Translations under genes and position numbers: made by a program
Shown here: positions 1 through 12,153 of the stretch, piece by piece
How the letters are laid out: each line of letters starts with the position of its first letter
Position numbering within the stretch: position 1 is the stretch's first letter
From: Monosporascus cannonballus
Taxonomy: Eukaryota > Ascomycota > Sordariomycetes > Xylariales
Length of the DNA: 64,000 nucleotides
Assembly (NCBI GenBank): GCA_004154925.1
Contig: QJNS01000185.1
Location: forward strand, 98,697-162,696
Direction: 5' to 3'
Notes under the pieces: generated by a model
What the model saw: the letters and a program-made list of their open reading frames with translations, nothing else
Database searches by the model: none
Told to the model about the DNA's origin: nothing

Positions 1-570
1 CGGTGTTGGCTACGAGGAGAAGACGTCTCCGACAAATGCATTGTCGTTCGCGATCAGAGGGGGCTTGACACCCTGTGCCTTGGCATAATAGGCCATCGGC
101 ACGATACCGGACTTAGACTCGCTAGACTGAGGTGCCATGATGGGATTCCCGTGGTTGTACTTTATGCGAGGAGATTATGTAGCTCGGAATGTACTGACCG
201 TCGAGCACTGTGTGGTAGACTGGCGTCTGAAGCATTATATATAGCCGTTGCCGTGTAGGTGACGAAATCCCGAGATTCGGCCGTGGGGTCGTCGCCTCCG
301 TTGCAGGACATAACGGGATGCCCGGGCTCATTGTCCGATATCATGGAAGGATTGCAGTGTCCTGCGGGCTATAGCGGGGTTGCAAGATTTGATTGGCTCC
401 TAATTAATTATCGATTATCGTACGGAAAGCCACGAGTAGCAATAAGCGTTTATTCTGTCAAAAATAAGATAAATATCCGTGAAACTCCATTTTAAGAACC
501 AGCCTCCAACTGGGAAGGGTTACTTATCTATATATACATAAGTAATGTAAGGCGTTAATACCTCTATTTG
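1..570 (-). other. GC-normal flank with possible minus-strand gene 5' end
   Basis: Composition is normal, with no RIP. On the minus strand an ATG at 138-136 opens 42 codons (start MAPQSSESKSG, middle YYAKAQGVKPPLIANDN) that end at a TAG at 12-10. A TATA-like stretch lies about 100 bases upstream (about 233-246, CTATATATAATG on the minus strand). Another minus-strand open frame, 344-162, contains SRDFVTYTATAIYNAS and may be an exon of the same or another gene. I recognise no family. The frame may continue through an intron or beyond the window. Positions about 345-570 show nothing further. Confidence 0.25.
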
Positions 571-723
571 TTACGGCTTGGTCCACCGTAAGAGCTCCAG
601 TATATATGAAGCTGTAAGCACCAGGATGATTGCAACAATTGCGATCATTCCACCAATCTTTTGCCCTGGTGGCGTAGCGGTATAAGGCGCAACCGTAACA
701 CTATTCCAATATTCTTTCTCGAA
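571..723 (-). CDS. 3' exon of a single-pass membrane protein (partial)
   Basis: Minus-strand frame from the RIP boundary to a TAA at 573-571. The last 50 residues include VAPYTATPPGQKIGG, then a hydrophobic run MIAIVAIILVLTASYILEL and the tail LRWTKP. This reads as a Pro-rich stalk, one membrane helix and a short basic cytoplasmic end. The upstream part of the gene would lie in the AT-rich DNA at 724 and above, where the frame meets a stop at once, so the gene is cut off or destroyed. A second copy sits at 63,901-64,000 in inverted orientation. The family is not recognised. Confidence 0.55.
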   Translation of the reverse strand, partial: FEKEYWNSVTVAPYTATPPGQKIGGMIAIVAIILVLTASYILELLRWTKP

Positions 724-1027
724 TTATACTATTAATAGTAAATCTTGTAAATATAGAATTTGTTTTAAAAACTAATATTTTTATTAACTTGACTTAATAC
801 ATTATAACGAAAATCGGTAATAATTAAACGAAAAATAAGGAAATAATATATATTACAAATACCCAAAAATATTTAATATAGAAATTTTCATTTACTATAA
901 AATTACTTTTAATATTTTAAATTTAATATTAATTTTTTTTTAAAAAAATGCAATTTAAAATTTAATAAATGGAAATATATTAAGAAAAGTATAATAACAA
1001 ATATAAACTTTGCTTTATAACTTTATA
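724..1027. other. AT-rich spacer
   Basis: Very AT-rich DNA between the membrane-anchor exon and an LTR remnant. No frame, repeat or element end is recognisable. It occupies the same position as the spacer at 63,455-63,900 beside the other exon copy. Confidence 0.5.
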
Positions 1028-1411
1028 TATAACGGCTAAGCGATTTAACTAACTATTAAATCTAAGTCGTACGGATTTATGTTGATAAAAATATTATAAA
1101 AGTTTAACCAATAAATATAATAATTAATTATATTTCGTGATACCAAAAAAAGTTTAAATAATAAAATATTATATATTATAAGTTATTATTACTAATATTG
1201 TGGAAATAACAAATATATATATGGTTTTTACTATTATCTTAAATATTATTAATTATATTTCTTATGCAAATTATAATCTCTTATAATTATAATTATTTTC
1301 TAATAACTACCAACGTATTAGTAATTATTTATTACGTAATTTACAAGATAAATCTTATTATTTTTGTTATTACGACCGTTTTCGTAGGCGGGGATTTTTT
1401 AAGTCGTAATA
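1028..1411 (-). mobile_element. Family A LTR remnant, reverse, RIP-mutated
   Basis: Starts TATAACGGCTAAGCG, the RIP-altered form of the family end TGTAACGGCTA, and follows the reverse LTR through the R-U5 part. The U3 part resembles the TTACTRGTAA-type module of the 45,578 LTR. The far end is placed at TCGTAATA (1404-1411). No matching target duplication was found, so the right boundary is approximate. Confidence 0.6.
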
Positions 1412-1541
1412 AGATTTTCTTTTTTTCTAAATCTTGTTTTAAGATATTTTTCATTAGTAAATATCCGTTTTTTTATTATAGCTTTCCGTATTTTTAAAAC
1501 CCGTTGTAAATCTCGTTCTTTTCTTATTCGTTGTATTAACC

Positions 1542-1912
1542 TGTGACGGCTAGGGGGTTTAACCAACTATTAAACCTTAGTCTTACGGGTTTATGTTGGC
1601 AGGAGTATCGTGGGAAACTGAGCAATAGATACAGTAACGTGTCACGTCTCGTAATACCAAGGGTGCCTTGGGTAACGAATTGTTATTGCAAGCTGAAGGT
1701 GTCTAAATTATGGAAATAACGAGCGTATATATCCTTTCCTAGATCTCGTTGGATCCCTTGGATCACCCCGGATCTATATCAGATAACTGCATGGATCCCG
1801 TTGGATTCCTGGAATTACTTCGGATCCATGTCACGTGGTTTCGACCCACTTGGGTCCTGTTTCGGTTACTAAGTGACCGTTTCCGAGACCCTCCCTTAGT
1901 TGAGTCATAATA
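1542..1912 (-). mobile_element. Family A solo LTR with 5-bp target duplication
   Basis: A 371-bp LTR in reverse orientation, TGTGACGGCTAG...TCATAATA, flanked by the direct repeat TAACC at 1537-1541 and 1913-1917. It is much less RIP-mutated than its neighbours: of the terminal TG...CA only the last CA has become TA. The U3 module carries several GGATCC/TTGGATCC-like motifs not seen in other LTRs here. No internal region is attached, so this is a product of LTR-LTR recombination. Confidence 0.85.
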
Positions 1913-2036
1913 TAACCTGGTAAAAACCTTTGAAAAGTTTGGTTTTAAAATTATATCTTATTATTAGTACTTTTCGAAAAGTCTTTAATACGAAATAATA
2001 AAAAATATTTCGTAATAGAAAAAATATATAGCGCGT

Positions 2037-2369
2037 TGTTATGATCTAACAAACTGCGGCCTCGGGAAACGATCATAATAAAAAAATAACTAAGCCATGT
2101 GGGTCGAGCTCCGTAACGGCTTGACAGGATCTATCGTAAAGCCTATAAAACCAGGCTCGATAAGATCGGAAAAACCAAATATAATACGTTTATTATTTCT
2201 ATAATTTAAATAATATTAGTTTGCAATAATAATTCGTTATTTAAAGCACCTTTAATATTACGAAACGTAATATGTTATTATATTTATTATTTAAAATTTT
2301 ACGACATTTTTGCTAATATATATTCGTACAATAAGGTTTAATAATTGGTTAAACTGCCTAGCCGTTATA
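2037..2369 (+). mobile_element. Family A LTR (copy i, 5' LTR)
   Basis: A 333-bp LTR from TGTTATGA to GCCGTTATA. It has one copy of the 36-bp U3 unit (TCGATAAGATCG/AAAGCCTATAAAACC type). Gag follows on the same strand after about 100 bases of leader. Confidence 0.75.
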
Positions 2370-2409
2370 CGTTATAAGCTTTTATTCAATAATACCGTTA
2401 AACTTTAAG

Positions 2410-3400
2410 CAATATCGTTGATATTATGTTTACTAGTAAGTAACGCGAATAACCCACTTATTAAATCTTTAATAACCCGGATACCGAAATGGAATCCGAA
2501 AAGGAAAAGGAACAGTTTCGTTTTTTTCGTAAAGAAATTTTTCGACGCCTGGATGCCAAAACGAACGTATTATTTAGCTTAAGAAGGATAATAACGAATT
2601 TACGATATCTCTTTAAGCCGTCTATAAAAAACTTAAGGAAAAAGGAAAAGCTCTCGAAATCGAAAAGCCTTTTCGAACGAACTAGGTTATTTAGCTAAAC
2701 TTTACTAAGAAATGAGAAAAAGTCCTTAAATCCTATAAGTTAAAACGTTTCGATAGAATTTCGATTAAGTTATAATTATTTTTGATTTAATGCCGAACAT
2801 ATTTCGAGTATTTTCTAATTTAACTGATTACGTTTATTATATAAATTAAATTTGTATTCGAAATATTTACCGGAAATAGAATTATATAGTTCGAATTCGC
2901 CATAAGAAAATATATTACCTTATTAATTAAAAAAAGAACATCGAAAATAATACCAATTTATAATAATTACGAATAATTTAAATAAATATTAATAAAAGGT
3001 TTCGTAATAATAAACGAAAAAATAAAAGCCGGAAATATAAATTTAATAATTACGATAAAAACTGTTAATATTTAATTATAACAGTACGTTCGTTTAGTTA
3101 ATTTTTATATCAAATTGGAAATAAAAAATATTAATAATAAACATTTCTAATAATTTAAAAAAATATAAAAACAATTTTTTAAATTTAATAGGCCTAATTA
3201 TTTGTCGGATTATATCGTAATAACAGTTAAAATCGACGACCGATAATATACCTACCGTATTAGGGGTATTAAAAGAAAAAAAATAATAAACCTCGCTATA
3301 CTGCTAATACCGGCATTTTTCGATACCATAACATTTCTTATCGTATAAAACTAGGACTTATAGAATTAAAGGTTATTTATAAGAAAGATTAAAGCCAGAC
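2410..3400 (+). pseudogene. Family A gag, copy i (RIP-destroyed, truncated)
   Basis: Aligns base by base with the gag of copy ii (3,828-4,900). A 69-codon open stretch at 2489-2698 (MESEKEKEQFRFFRKEIFRR) is the N-terminal charged region of Gag, not a host gene. Stops follow. The frame ends just before the zinc knuckle, where LTR copy ii begins at 3401. The rest of copy i was not found in the window. Confidence 0.7.
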
Positions 3401-3771
3401 TGTTATGACCTGACAAGCTGCGGCCTCGGAAAACGGTCGCAACAGAAAAAATTACTAAGCTATATGGGTTAAGTCACGTAATAGCTCGATAGAATCGATC
3501 GTAGAGCTTATAGAGCCAGGTTTGACAGGATCGATCGTAGAGCCTATAAAGCCAGGTTTGACAGGATTGGAAAAATCAGGATATATACGTTTATTATTTC
3601 AATAATTTAGATAGCTTTAACTGGTAATAATAATTCGTTATCTAAGATACTTTTAGTGTTATAAAATATAATACGTTATTATATTTATAACTTAGACTTT
3701 TACGATATTTTTATGAATATAAATCCGTACGATTAAGGTTTAATAATTAATTAAACCCTTCAGCCGTTATA
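3401..3771 (+). mobile_element. Family A LTR (copy ii, 5' LTR)
   Basis: A 371-bp LTR, TGTTATGACCTGACAAGC...GCCGTTATA, with two copies of the 36-bp U3 unit (GACAGGATCGATCGTAGAGC type). The outer U3 half keeps normal GC; the R-U5 half is RIP-mutated. A conserved ATATATACG upstream of TTTATTATTTC looks like the TATA box of the family. Confidence 0.85.
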
Positions 3772-3827
3772 TGTTATAAGTTTTTATTTAGTAATATTAT
3801 TAAATTTTGAGCAATATTGCCGACATT

Positions 3828-4900
3828 ATGTTTACTAGCAAGCAGCCCGAATAGCCCATTTACCAAGTCCCTGATTACCCGGATACTGGAATGAAATCCG
3901 AAGAGGAAAAGGAAAAGCCTTGGTTTTTTTGCGAAAAAGTTTTTTAACGTTTAGATGCTATAAACGAACGTATTATCCAGCTTAAAAGAAATAATAATAA
4001 TTTTACGACGTTTTTCTAAGCCGCTTATAAGAAACTTAAAGAAAAAAAAGGTTTCCGAAATTAGGAAACCTTTTCAAATAAACCAGGTTATTTAACTAAA
4101 CTTTACCAAAAAATTAGAAAGAGTTCTTAAATTTTTTAAGACAGAATTTTTCGACGGAACTTCGATTAAGTTATAATTATTTTTAACTTAATACCGAATA
4201 TATATTAGGTATTTTTTTATTTAACTTATTATATTTATTATATGAATAAAATTCGTAATAAAATAATTTATTAAAAATACGGCTATTTGGTTTAAGCCAG
4301 TTATAAAAAAATACGTTATTTCACTAATCGAAAAACGAAACCGAAAAATAATGTGAATTTATAACGATTATAAATAATTCGAATAAATATTAATAAAAGC
4401 TTTCGGAATAATAAACGAAAAAATAAAAGCCGAAATGCAAATCTAGTAGTTACGACAAAAAGGATTTATATCTAATTACGGCAGTAAGTTAATTCAGTTA
4501 GCATTTAAGTTAAATTAGGAACCAAAAATATTAATAATTAAGTTTTTTAATAGCTTAAAAAATGTAGGAAAATTTTTTAAATTCGATCGGCCTAATTATT
4601 TATCAGATTATATCGTTATGGTAGTTAAAATCAACGATCGACAATACGTATAACGCATTAAAGGTACCAACAGAAAATATAGTAACAAATTTCGATATAT
4701 GGCTAATATTAGCATTTTTCGACGTAGTAATACTTTTTACGGCATAGAACTAGGACCTATGGAATTAGGAGTTACGCATAGGAAGAACTGGAGCCAGATT
4801 AAATATTATAATTATAACAGGATGGGACATAAGGCAACATGGTGTAAAGCATTTAAAAAGCCCCATTAAGATAATTGGAAACCCGTATTTAAGGGATAAT
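3828..4900 (+). pseudogene. Family A gag with zinc knuckle, copy ii (5' part)
   Basis: RIP-broken Gag. Near 4805-4850 the translation reads YYNYNRMGHKATWC, a CCHC zinc knuckle in which the first two Cys codons have become Tyr by RIP. The frame is interrupted at 4900 by family B element B1. The target site ATAAT is duplicated at 4896-4900 and 12,149-12,153, after which copy ii continues. Confidence 0.75.
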
Positions 4901-5330
4901 TGTAACGAACCTGTCATACATCCACCTGGAGGTATAAGCAGTATCCGAAAAGGGTCTTGATTTGCAGGTAATAATAAGACGAAAAATGATTTAGTATATT
5001 CGTTAAGGAAATTTCAAGGTATTCCTTTCTTAATTAAAAAACAGTACAATTACTTTTAGCTAAAAGCTTAAATTAATAACTAAGGAGCAAAAAATTAAGT
5101 AAATAGTTATTTACATAAAAAACCCAAACCTTATATATTTTTTTATCCTTTATATCTCTTATGGTTTCTGGGGATCTCGAGAAACCATAATATTTATTGT
5201 TTACGAATTTCCTAATATCTTTGGAAATTAACAGAAACCCGAGGTTTATCCGATGGAAAATGGAAATCCCGAACGTTTCCAACTTCCTGGGCCTCCTTTG
5301 GGCCTAATGAAATCCTTTTTAAACATAATA
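4901..5330 (-). repeat. B1 3' LTR
   Basis: Begins TGTAACGAACCTGTCATAC and ends AAACATAATA (RIP form of GAACGTAACA). The R-U5 half (outer side) and most of U3 have normal GC; only the inner end at about 5300-5330 is mutated. The minus strand has a TATA-like ATATATAAG near 5130. Confidence 0.85.
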
Positions 5331-8300
5331 TTATTTCCTCCTTTCCAGGATTTTTATTCCTAAAGATAAAAAAAATAAATCTTTAATTTTTTTTTTCTTT
5401 ACATTATAACATTATATTTAACCATATCGGACAAATTTCGAAAACGTATCAAATTTTCTATTAAAAATCGTTACGAATTAATTAAATTAATCTTTTAATT
5501 TAATTTCGAAATTATGCCGTATATACGTTATTTTAAAAAAAAGTTTTTTTGCAAAATATTGGAAAATTAAAAAAGCTGTTAAAATTATTTGGCGGCCAAT
5601 ATTGAATTTTGCAATAAAAACCATATTTCGCTTTTATCGTTTAAAAATATCCGGGCCGAAAAATTCCGGATAAACCGAAAAAAATATTTAACTATTTAAT
5701 AACTTTAAAAATTATCCAATCATATTATTCGGTTAAATCGTTAATCTAAATAATTATATTCCAAAAAAATATCGTTTATTTAAAAAGGATTTAAAAATAT
5801 AAATAAATTAAAAAAACGAAAAAAACTGGATACGGAAAAGGATCGTAAAGAAAAAAAGCAAATATAACTTATTTCAAAGCTAAATATGTTAATAAAATAT
5901 TTATTTTTTTTAATTAAAACGCCATAAGGGTTAATTTAAATAAGGGACCGTTATCGCCTGCAATTTTGGCCGTATTAAAAACGGTCGGTTAAGATTTTGG
6001 CGGTAAAACATCTTAATTAAATTTATCGTATTCGTTAAATGGTTAAATGGTTTTTACGTATTTTTTTCATATAAGTATTTTTTTTATTTAACTAAATACT
6101 GGATTTTATTTTTAACTATTCTGGAATCTAATATTCGTTTAATTTCGTATTCGTAAAAATCTTTTTCGAATTCTAGGTTTATTTTTAACGGAACGTTTTT
6201 AAATATTAATTTAAGTAAAAAAATGTGAAAAATAAGGTATATTTTCATATTTTTAAATAATAATAATCTATAATTAATTTTGGAAATAATTTCGTTAATT
6301 TTGAATAATCCAAATTTTTTAAAATCAAATTTATCACTAGGTTTTTTTATTTTAATTTGTAAAATATTCGAAATTACGTTTTATTTTTAACGTAATAAAT
6401 AAACCTTATTTTCTTTTATTAAAATTAATCTTTTAATTTTTTTATTATTATAATATTAAATTATCCGTTATTAAAAAAATTATAATTTATTTTAAAAATA
6501 AGCTTAAATCGTTTTAATCTTTATAGTTAATATTTTTGTTTTTAAAGTAATCGTAATAATTTTTGGTATCTTATTAAATGGTTATTTGGATCGTTTTATT
6601 TTTATATTATGTCCGTATATAAGTATATAAAGAAATACGCCCATATTTTTATTAATTTATATGTTATAAGCAATTTATACTAATAATAAAAATTTTACTT
6701 AATTATTTTACTAATAATTAACGTAATTTTGCAAATATTATTTTAAAATTTAATTTAATTTTTCGGTTTAATTATCCATTTAAAGATAATATATTATCAA
6801 AAACTTAAATTTAATATTAATTTATTTAAAAAAACTGGTACCAAATTTTAAAATAAATAACGTATTTCGGTTTAAAACAATTTTTTCAAATATCCCATAT
6901 TTATTAAGGTATTATTTAATAAAAACGTAAGCTAATTATTTTGCCGTTATATTTTCTTTAAAAAGTAAAAAATACCTATATTTAATAAATTTATTAATAA
7001 TTACCCATATTCCGTTATATTTAATTCCAATAATTAAATTTTTAAATAAAAATAAACTAATAATAAAATCCTAAATTTTAATATTCTATATTTTATTAAA
7101 AATATTAATAAATTATAATAACCCGTAAGGTTTATAATATATTACCTTAGCTTTATTACAAACGTTATAATTCTTAATAATTATTTTAACCATACGGCAT
7201 AACTTAGGGAAATCGTATTTTTCTTATAGCCGTCGGATAATTTTAAAAATTCCTTAATATCCATATAATAAGTCCTTATAAAATTCCTTTACAAATTATT
7301 TTTATTAATCCTTAAGAACATAAATTTTGCCATAATATAATAATTAATCTTTAAGTTATCCTTTTAGCTGCTAAATTTCCTTTTATTTTTTTATATCATA
7401 AAAATTCCGGAACCGTATTAAAAATTAGGTAATTAATTTTTTTATTATCTTACATAAATATATAATTCCATTTTTATTATATTATAATATTTGCATATTT
7501 TTTTTTAGAATTTTGGAATCGTAATTTCTTTTGCAACTAAAAATATCCGCTTAAATATTTTCCTTTCCTTTAATATAATATATCTTAAAATTAAATTTAA
7601 ACAAAAAAATCCATCATTTTTTATATCATTTATTGAATTTTTAAACTTTTATAAATCGCATAAAATTCTTATAATCAAAGTAAATATCGAAAAATTCTTT
7701 TATTCCGTTAAAAAAAAGTTCTTATTCCTTAAAAATATTAATAATTATTAATAACTTTTTGTTATAAATTTAATATCTAAATTTTGTATCTCGGAATATT
7801 TTAAAATAATATATTACTAGGTACCATTTGCCGTTACCTTTTTGCTATTCTAAAATTACGCCCAAAATATATTTTAAAATATTTATCTTTAATTATTTCG
7901 TTTTATTTAAATTTAACATCCTTACGATAAATCCATTAATAATTACTTTTTTTAATTCTCGGAATATTTTTTTTGCTTCCTTTAAAAGCTTAAATTCTTT
8001 TTTAACGTATTCCTTAATAGTAAATTTCGTTAAAAACCTAATTATATTTCCATATCCCTTAATTAAGCTGCGTACGTAACCCGTAAATCCTAAGATTTAT
8101 CGGATATTTATAACAGTCGCCTTATTAGGAATAAGCTAATCCTTAATTATTTCCAACTTAAAACGTTAAATTTAAATTTATTTTAATATAAAAATAAATC
8201 CCAAAAAATCCAATTTTTAAATATATTATATACTTTTAATAAAGTTAATTCGAATATTAATTTCGTCCAAAATTTTAAATACTTAAATAATATATTTTTT

Positions 8301-8396
8301 ATGTTTCTTTAAGGTTTCAAAATAAATAAGGATATCGTCAAAATAAATAAATATGAATTTATCCAAAAATTATCGGAAAGTAATTATTACCAAGTT

Positions 8397-8624
8397 TTAG
8401 AAATTAACAGAAACGTTAATAAATCTTATAAGTATTACTTTATATTCGTAAAATCCATATATTATTTTAAATATTATTTTCCATTTTTCTCCTTTAATTA
8501 TTCTAATACAATAATAATTATTGCGAAAATTAAGCGCCGTAAACCATTTAATTTTATTAACATTTTCCTTTAAGGTATTCATAAAAATTAAAAAATATCC
8601 ATTTTTAATTATAATATTATTCAA
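8397..8624 (-). pseudogene. B1 reverse transcriptase fragment
   Basis: Open stretch containing NKIKWFTALNFRNNYYCIRI, then GEKWKIIFKIIYGFYEY and FINVSVNF. These align with the Ty3/gypsy pattern KWFTxLDLRxxYxxIRI, EWKTAFxTRYGxYEY and TNAPASF. The expected Asp and Gly are replaced in the RIP direction (D to N, G to N/K). It is one of the few segments still open; stops lie on both sides. Confidence 0.85.
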
Positions 8625-10349
8625 CTATTTATAATTAATTACTTTTCGGTAAATAAAATTTCCATTTTTATTAATTTTTTATTTATTATCCTTAATTTTT
8701 AATATTATAAAAATTAAATATTTAATAAAAGAATTAAAAAATTAAATATATTTTTTTTTCAAATTTAATTATATGTTTTTCCATAAAGGTTTTAATTTTT
8801 TTAGGTTTATATAATAAATCTTATAAAACTTAGGATAATACTTTTTTTTAATAAATATCCAATAATCCTATTAACCATATAGCGATAATTCGTAATTTTC
8901 TTTATCTTTATATAATTTTTTAAATCCTTAATATTCCGGAAATACCGTAAAAATCTAATTAAAAACCCGTATTTCCTTAATAATATAATAAATTTTTTAA
9001 TTATTTTTATTTGGTATTTCGTCCTAAAAAAATATTTATTTTTTCCAATTAATCCGTAAGTTACTAAAATAAAGCCAAAATATTCCTAAAATAATATCGT
9101 ATCCGGAAATATTAATAATATTTAATAAAATACGTTTTTAATATCCTTAAATTTATACTGGGAATTCCTTTATTTCTCGAAAAATTTGTCCATTTTCGTA
9201 AATAAATAAACTGCCGTTTACCGTACATAACTTATAGGATTTTAACTTATATTTCTAAAAAATCTAATATTTTTCCGTTATTACGAAGGAAATAAAATTA
9301 CCTTTTATTCCGGAATTAATTATAGCCTTAAATACCTTACTTTTATATTAAAGGGGGATCTTAATTTAATTACGCGTTCCTTTCGTTATTTCGCATAAAA
9401 TCTTATCAATTAAGGTTTTTCGATACTTTATTTTCGAAAACCTTTATAATTTTTTAATTTTTAATAATTTCCGACTTAAATAAACTTTTATTTACGAACT
9501 TTTTTAATAGCATATTTAATATATTAGTTATTTTTATACCGGAACCATATTTTCTTACTATACTTACATTAAGGCTTTAAAATCTGGTTCTTTTTCTGGC
9601 TTACCCTTTTATTCCGTATTTCCTAAATTATAAAATCAAAAAAATAAATTTCCGAAAAAAGTATTCCCATATTTAAGAATTTGTATTAAATATAAAATAT
9701 CGGGAAATAATACAGATATCCTTATAATATAACCTTTTAATTCCATTTTGATTCGGGATATAAATAATAAAATTTAAAATATTTTGGCTATCGGGAAATT
9801 TCAATATATCGGCACTTATCATTTAGTTCGGTAAAAATCTTATTATTTTATCCGGGCCAAAAATTATTATTTTCTTTAATTTTAAAATAAATAAAATAAT
9901 TATCCTAATAATAAATAGTAAAATATAATAAATTATAAAGGTTTACCGATAATATCTTTTTGTAAATAATATATTTTAAAAATTCGTAAAATTTTAAAAA
10001 TAATTATCCGTAATTATTAATATTTAATTAAAACTAATTATCCTTTATATATATCTTATACTTCTAGGAATCAAAATAACATTAATATCCTAATTTTATA
10101 ATTATCTTAAAAGCCGTTTATTTAGGATAATACTTATAAATTTTAACTTTAGAATTTTGGCAAATAAAATAATTTTCGTACTTTAAATTATTATTTTAAA
10201 TTTAAGTAATTATAATAATAATATATTTTAATTAAAAAAAATTAAATTAATTTTTTTCTTTTCTTTTTTTGCCTTATTATCAATTTCTTATTTAGCCGTT
10301 TTAGCTTTTTTTTGGGATTAAAAAATTCCTTTTTTTTTGGAATTCCTTT

Positions 10350-11500
10350 TAATAAAGGAATAATATTCGTTTTTAAAATGCCCCTTTTTACCACAATTAA
10401 AATATTTTATTTTAAATTTGTTTTTTTAAGCTCTTTCGAAACGGAACTTACTTTTTTTTAAGGCTTGCCTTTATTTTTTTTAATTCGGCTATTAAAGCTT
10501 TTATTATTATCTCGTTTATCGATTTTCTTTTTTTCGAAATACCGATTAAAAATTCGTTAATCGGCAATAATAACCTTATTTATATATTTTATAAAAAATT
10601 TAATCTTAAATTCTATATATAATTTATCTTTAACCTAAAATTTTAAGCTATTATAATAAAAATAAAATAACGCGTTTTTTGGTAAATTCGAAATAATAAT
10701 TAAACGGTTAAATTTTGTTATATATTCGGATATTAACTTAATTTAGTAAAAAAAATAAAATTACTTAATAACGTCTTATTCCTTATCGGGATTACCAAAT
10801 AAAATACGCATTTTTTTTTCAAAATTTTCGTAATTACTAAAAATATAATTAATAAGGTCCAAAGATTTTTTTAAATATTTTTTAAAATAATCCGTCAAAA
10901 TAAGTTCGAACCATTAACGAATTTATCTAATTAACAATTAAAAAATAACTATTATTTTTTAATATTCCTCCGGCAAAGAATTTTTATAAAACTTAAAGTA
11001 AAACTTTACTTAAACCAAAAATCCATTAAAATCTTTTAATCCGTTATAAGGTTTAGGGGAAATTAGCTTATAGCCCTTAACGTTTGGCATTCTATAATAA
11101 CCAGGGGGTAAAATAATTTTTTCCCATATCCGAATTATACCGAATAATAGTAAGGTCGAAATTTTTTCTTGCATTCGCCTTAGGTCCAACGAAAAAGGTT
11201 GGTAACCGGCCCCTTAGCTTCGCCCTTTAAGGAAGCCAAATTAAAAAAAAACTAACTTTTTTCCTTTTATAAACCGAATATTCTTTTTTCTTAAAGTTCG
11301 GATTTCTGCTATTAAGGCACTTAATTTCTCATTCGTAATAAGTTTTTTTTTAGCTTTCGGCCCCATATTCTTTTTTAACCTTTTTTTCAGCCATTTTTTT
11401 TTCTAATTTCTTTCCTTAAATTTTAATAATATCCTTAAAGGCTAAGGTAAATTATTATCTGGGTTACGAAAATAACGGATTTCCTTAAAATCGAATAATA
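10350..11500 (-). pseudogene. B1 gag with zinc knuckle (RIP-destroyed)
   Basis: The minus strand near 10,440-10,380 reads YFNCGKKGHFKNEY, a CCHC zinc knuckle with the first and last Cys changed to Tyr. B2 has the same motif near 58,035-58,085 as CFNYGKKGHFKSKY. Upstream (11,000-11,500) is Gag-like but broken by many stops. Extents are approximate. Confidence 0.65.
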
Positions 11501-11718
11501 AGAAATATTATATTATTAATTAATTAAAAAACTTTTTTAATAAGGGGTAAATCGTTAAATCTTATTAATAACGTTTTTTTAATTAATAATAAAAATTATA
11601 TATATTATTTATCTTTTAAACGTTATCTTATATTATCGTTTATATTAAATTTAAAAAAGTTTATACCTTAATTAGGCGGTAAATTATCCGTTAGTTATTA
11701 ATTAAAAAATTATTAAAA

Positions 11719-12148
11719 TGTAATAAACTTATTATATATTTATTTGGAAATATAAATAATATCCGAAAAAAATCTTAATTTGCAAATAATAATAAGGCAA
11801 AAAATAATTTAATATATTCGTTTAAAAAATTTTAAGATATTTTTTTTTAATTAAAAAATAATATAATTATTTTTAATTAAATATTTAAATTAATAATTAA
11901 AAAGCGAAAAATTAAATAAGTAATTATTTACATAAAAAATCCAAACTTTATATATCCTTTTTATTTTTTATATTTTTTATGGTTTCTGGGGATCTCGAAA
12001 AACCATAATATCTGTCATTTACGAATCTCCTAATATCTTTGGAAATTAACAGAAACCCGAGGTTTATCCGATAGACAATGGAGATCCCAAGCGTCTCCAA
12101 CTTCCTGGGCCTCCTTTGGGCCTAGTGAAGTCCCTTCGGAACGTAACA
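11719..12148 (-). repeat. B1 5' LTR
   Basis: Starts TGTAATAAACTT and ends GAACGTAACA. The inner R-U5 half is strongly RIP-mutated; the outer U3 half (about 11,980-12,148) is GC-normal. This is the reverse of the 3' LTR, where R-U5 is the spared part. The target duplication ATAAT follows at 12,149. Confidence 0.85.
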
Positions 12149-12153
12149 ATAAT

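Larger units (their letters stand above)
4901..12148 (-). mobile_element. Complete family B Ty3/gypsy retrotransposon, copy B1
   Basis: A 7,248-bp element with 430-bp LTRs (4901-5330 and 11,719-12,148), TG...CA ends and 5-bp target duplication ATAAT. Coding order on the minus strand is gag with a CCHC knuckle (about 11,500-10,350), then reverse transcriptase (a 75-codon stretch at 8624-8397), then a C-terminal chromodomain-like end near 6000. A purine-rich tract lies directly before the 3' LTR (reverse complement of 5331-5350, GGAAAGGAGGAAATAA). All genes are destroyed by RIP. It sits inside family A copy ii, so it is younger than that copy. Confidence 0.9.

Noticed and set aside
1..138. Glycoside hydrolase-like N-terminus on the minus strand
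   Set aside because: A slight resemblance of the LIANDNAF stretch to beta-galactosidase sequences is too short to support a call.
2489..2698. 69-codon charged ORF as a possible small host gene
   Set aside because: Aligns with the Gag N-terminus of other family A copies.
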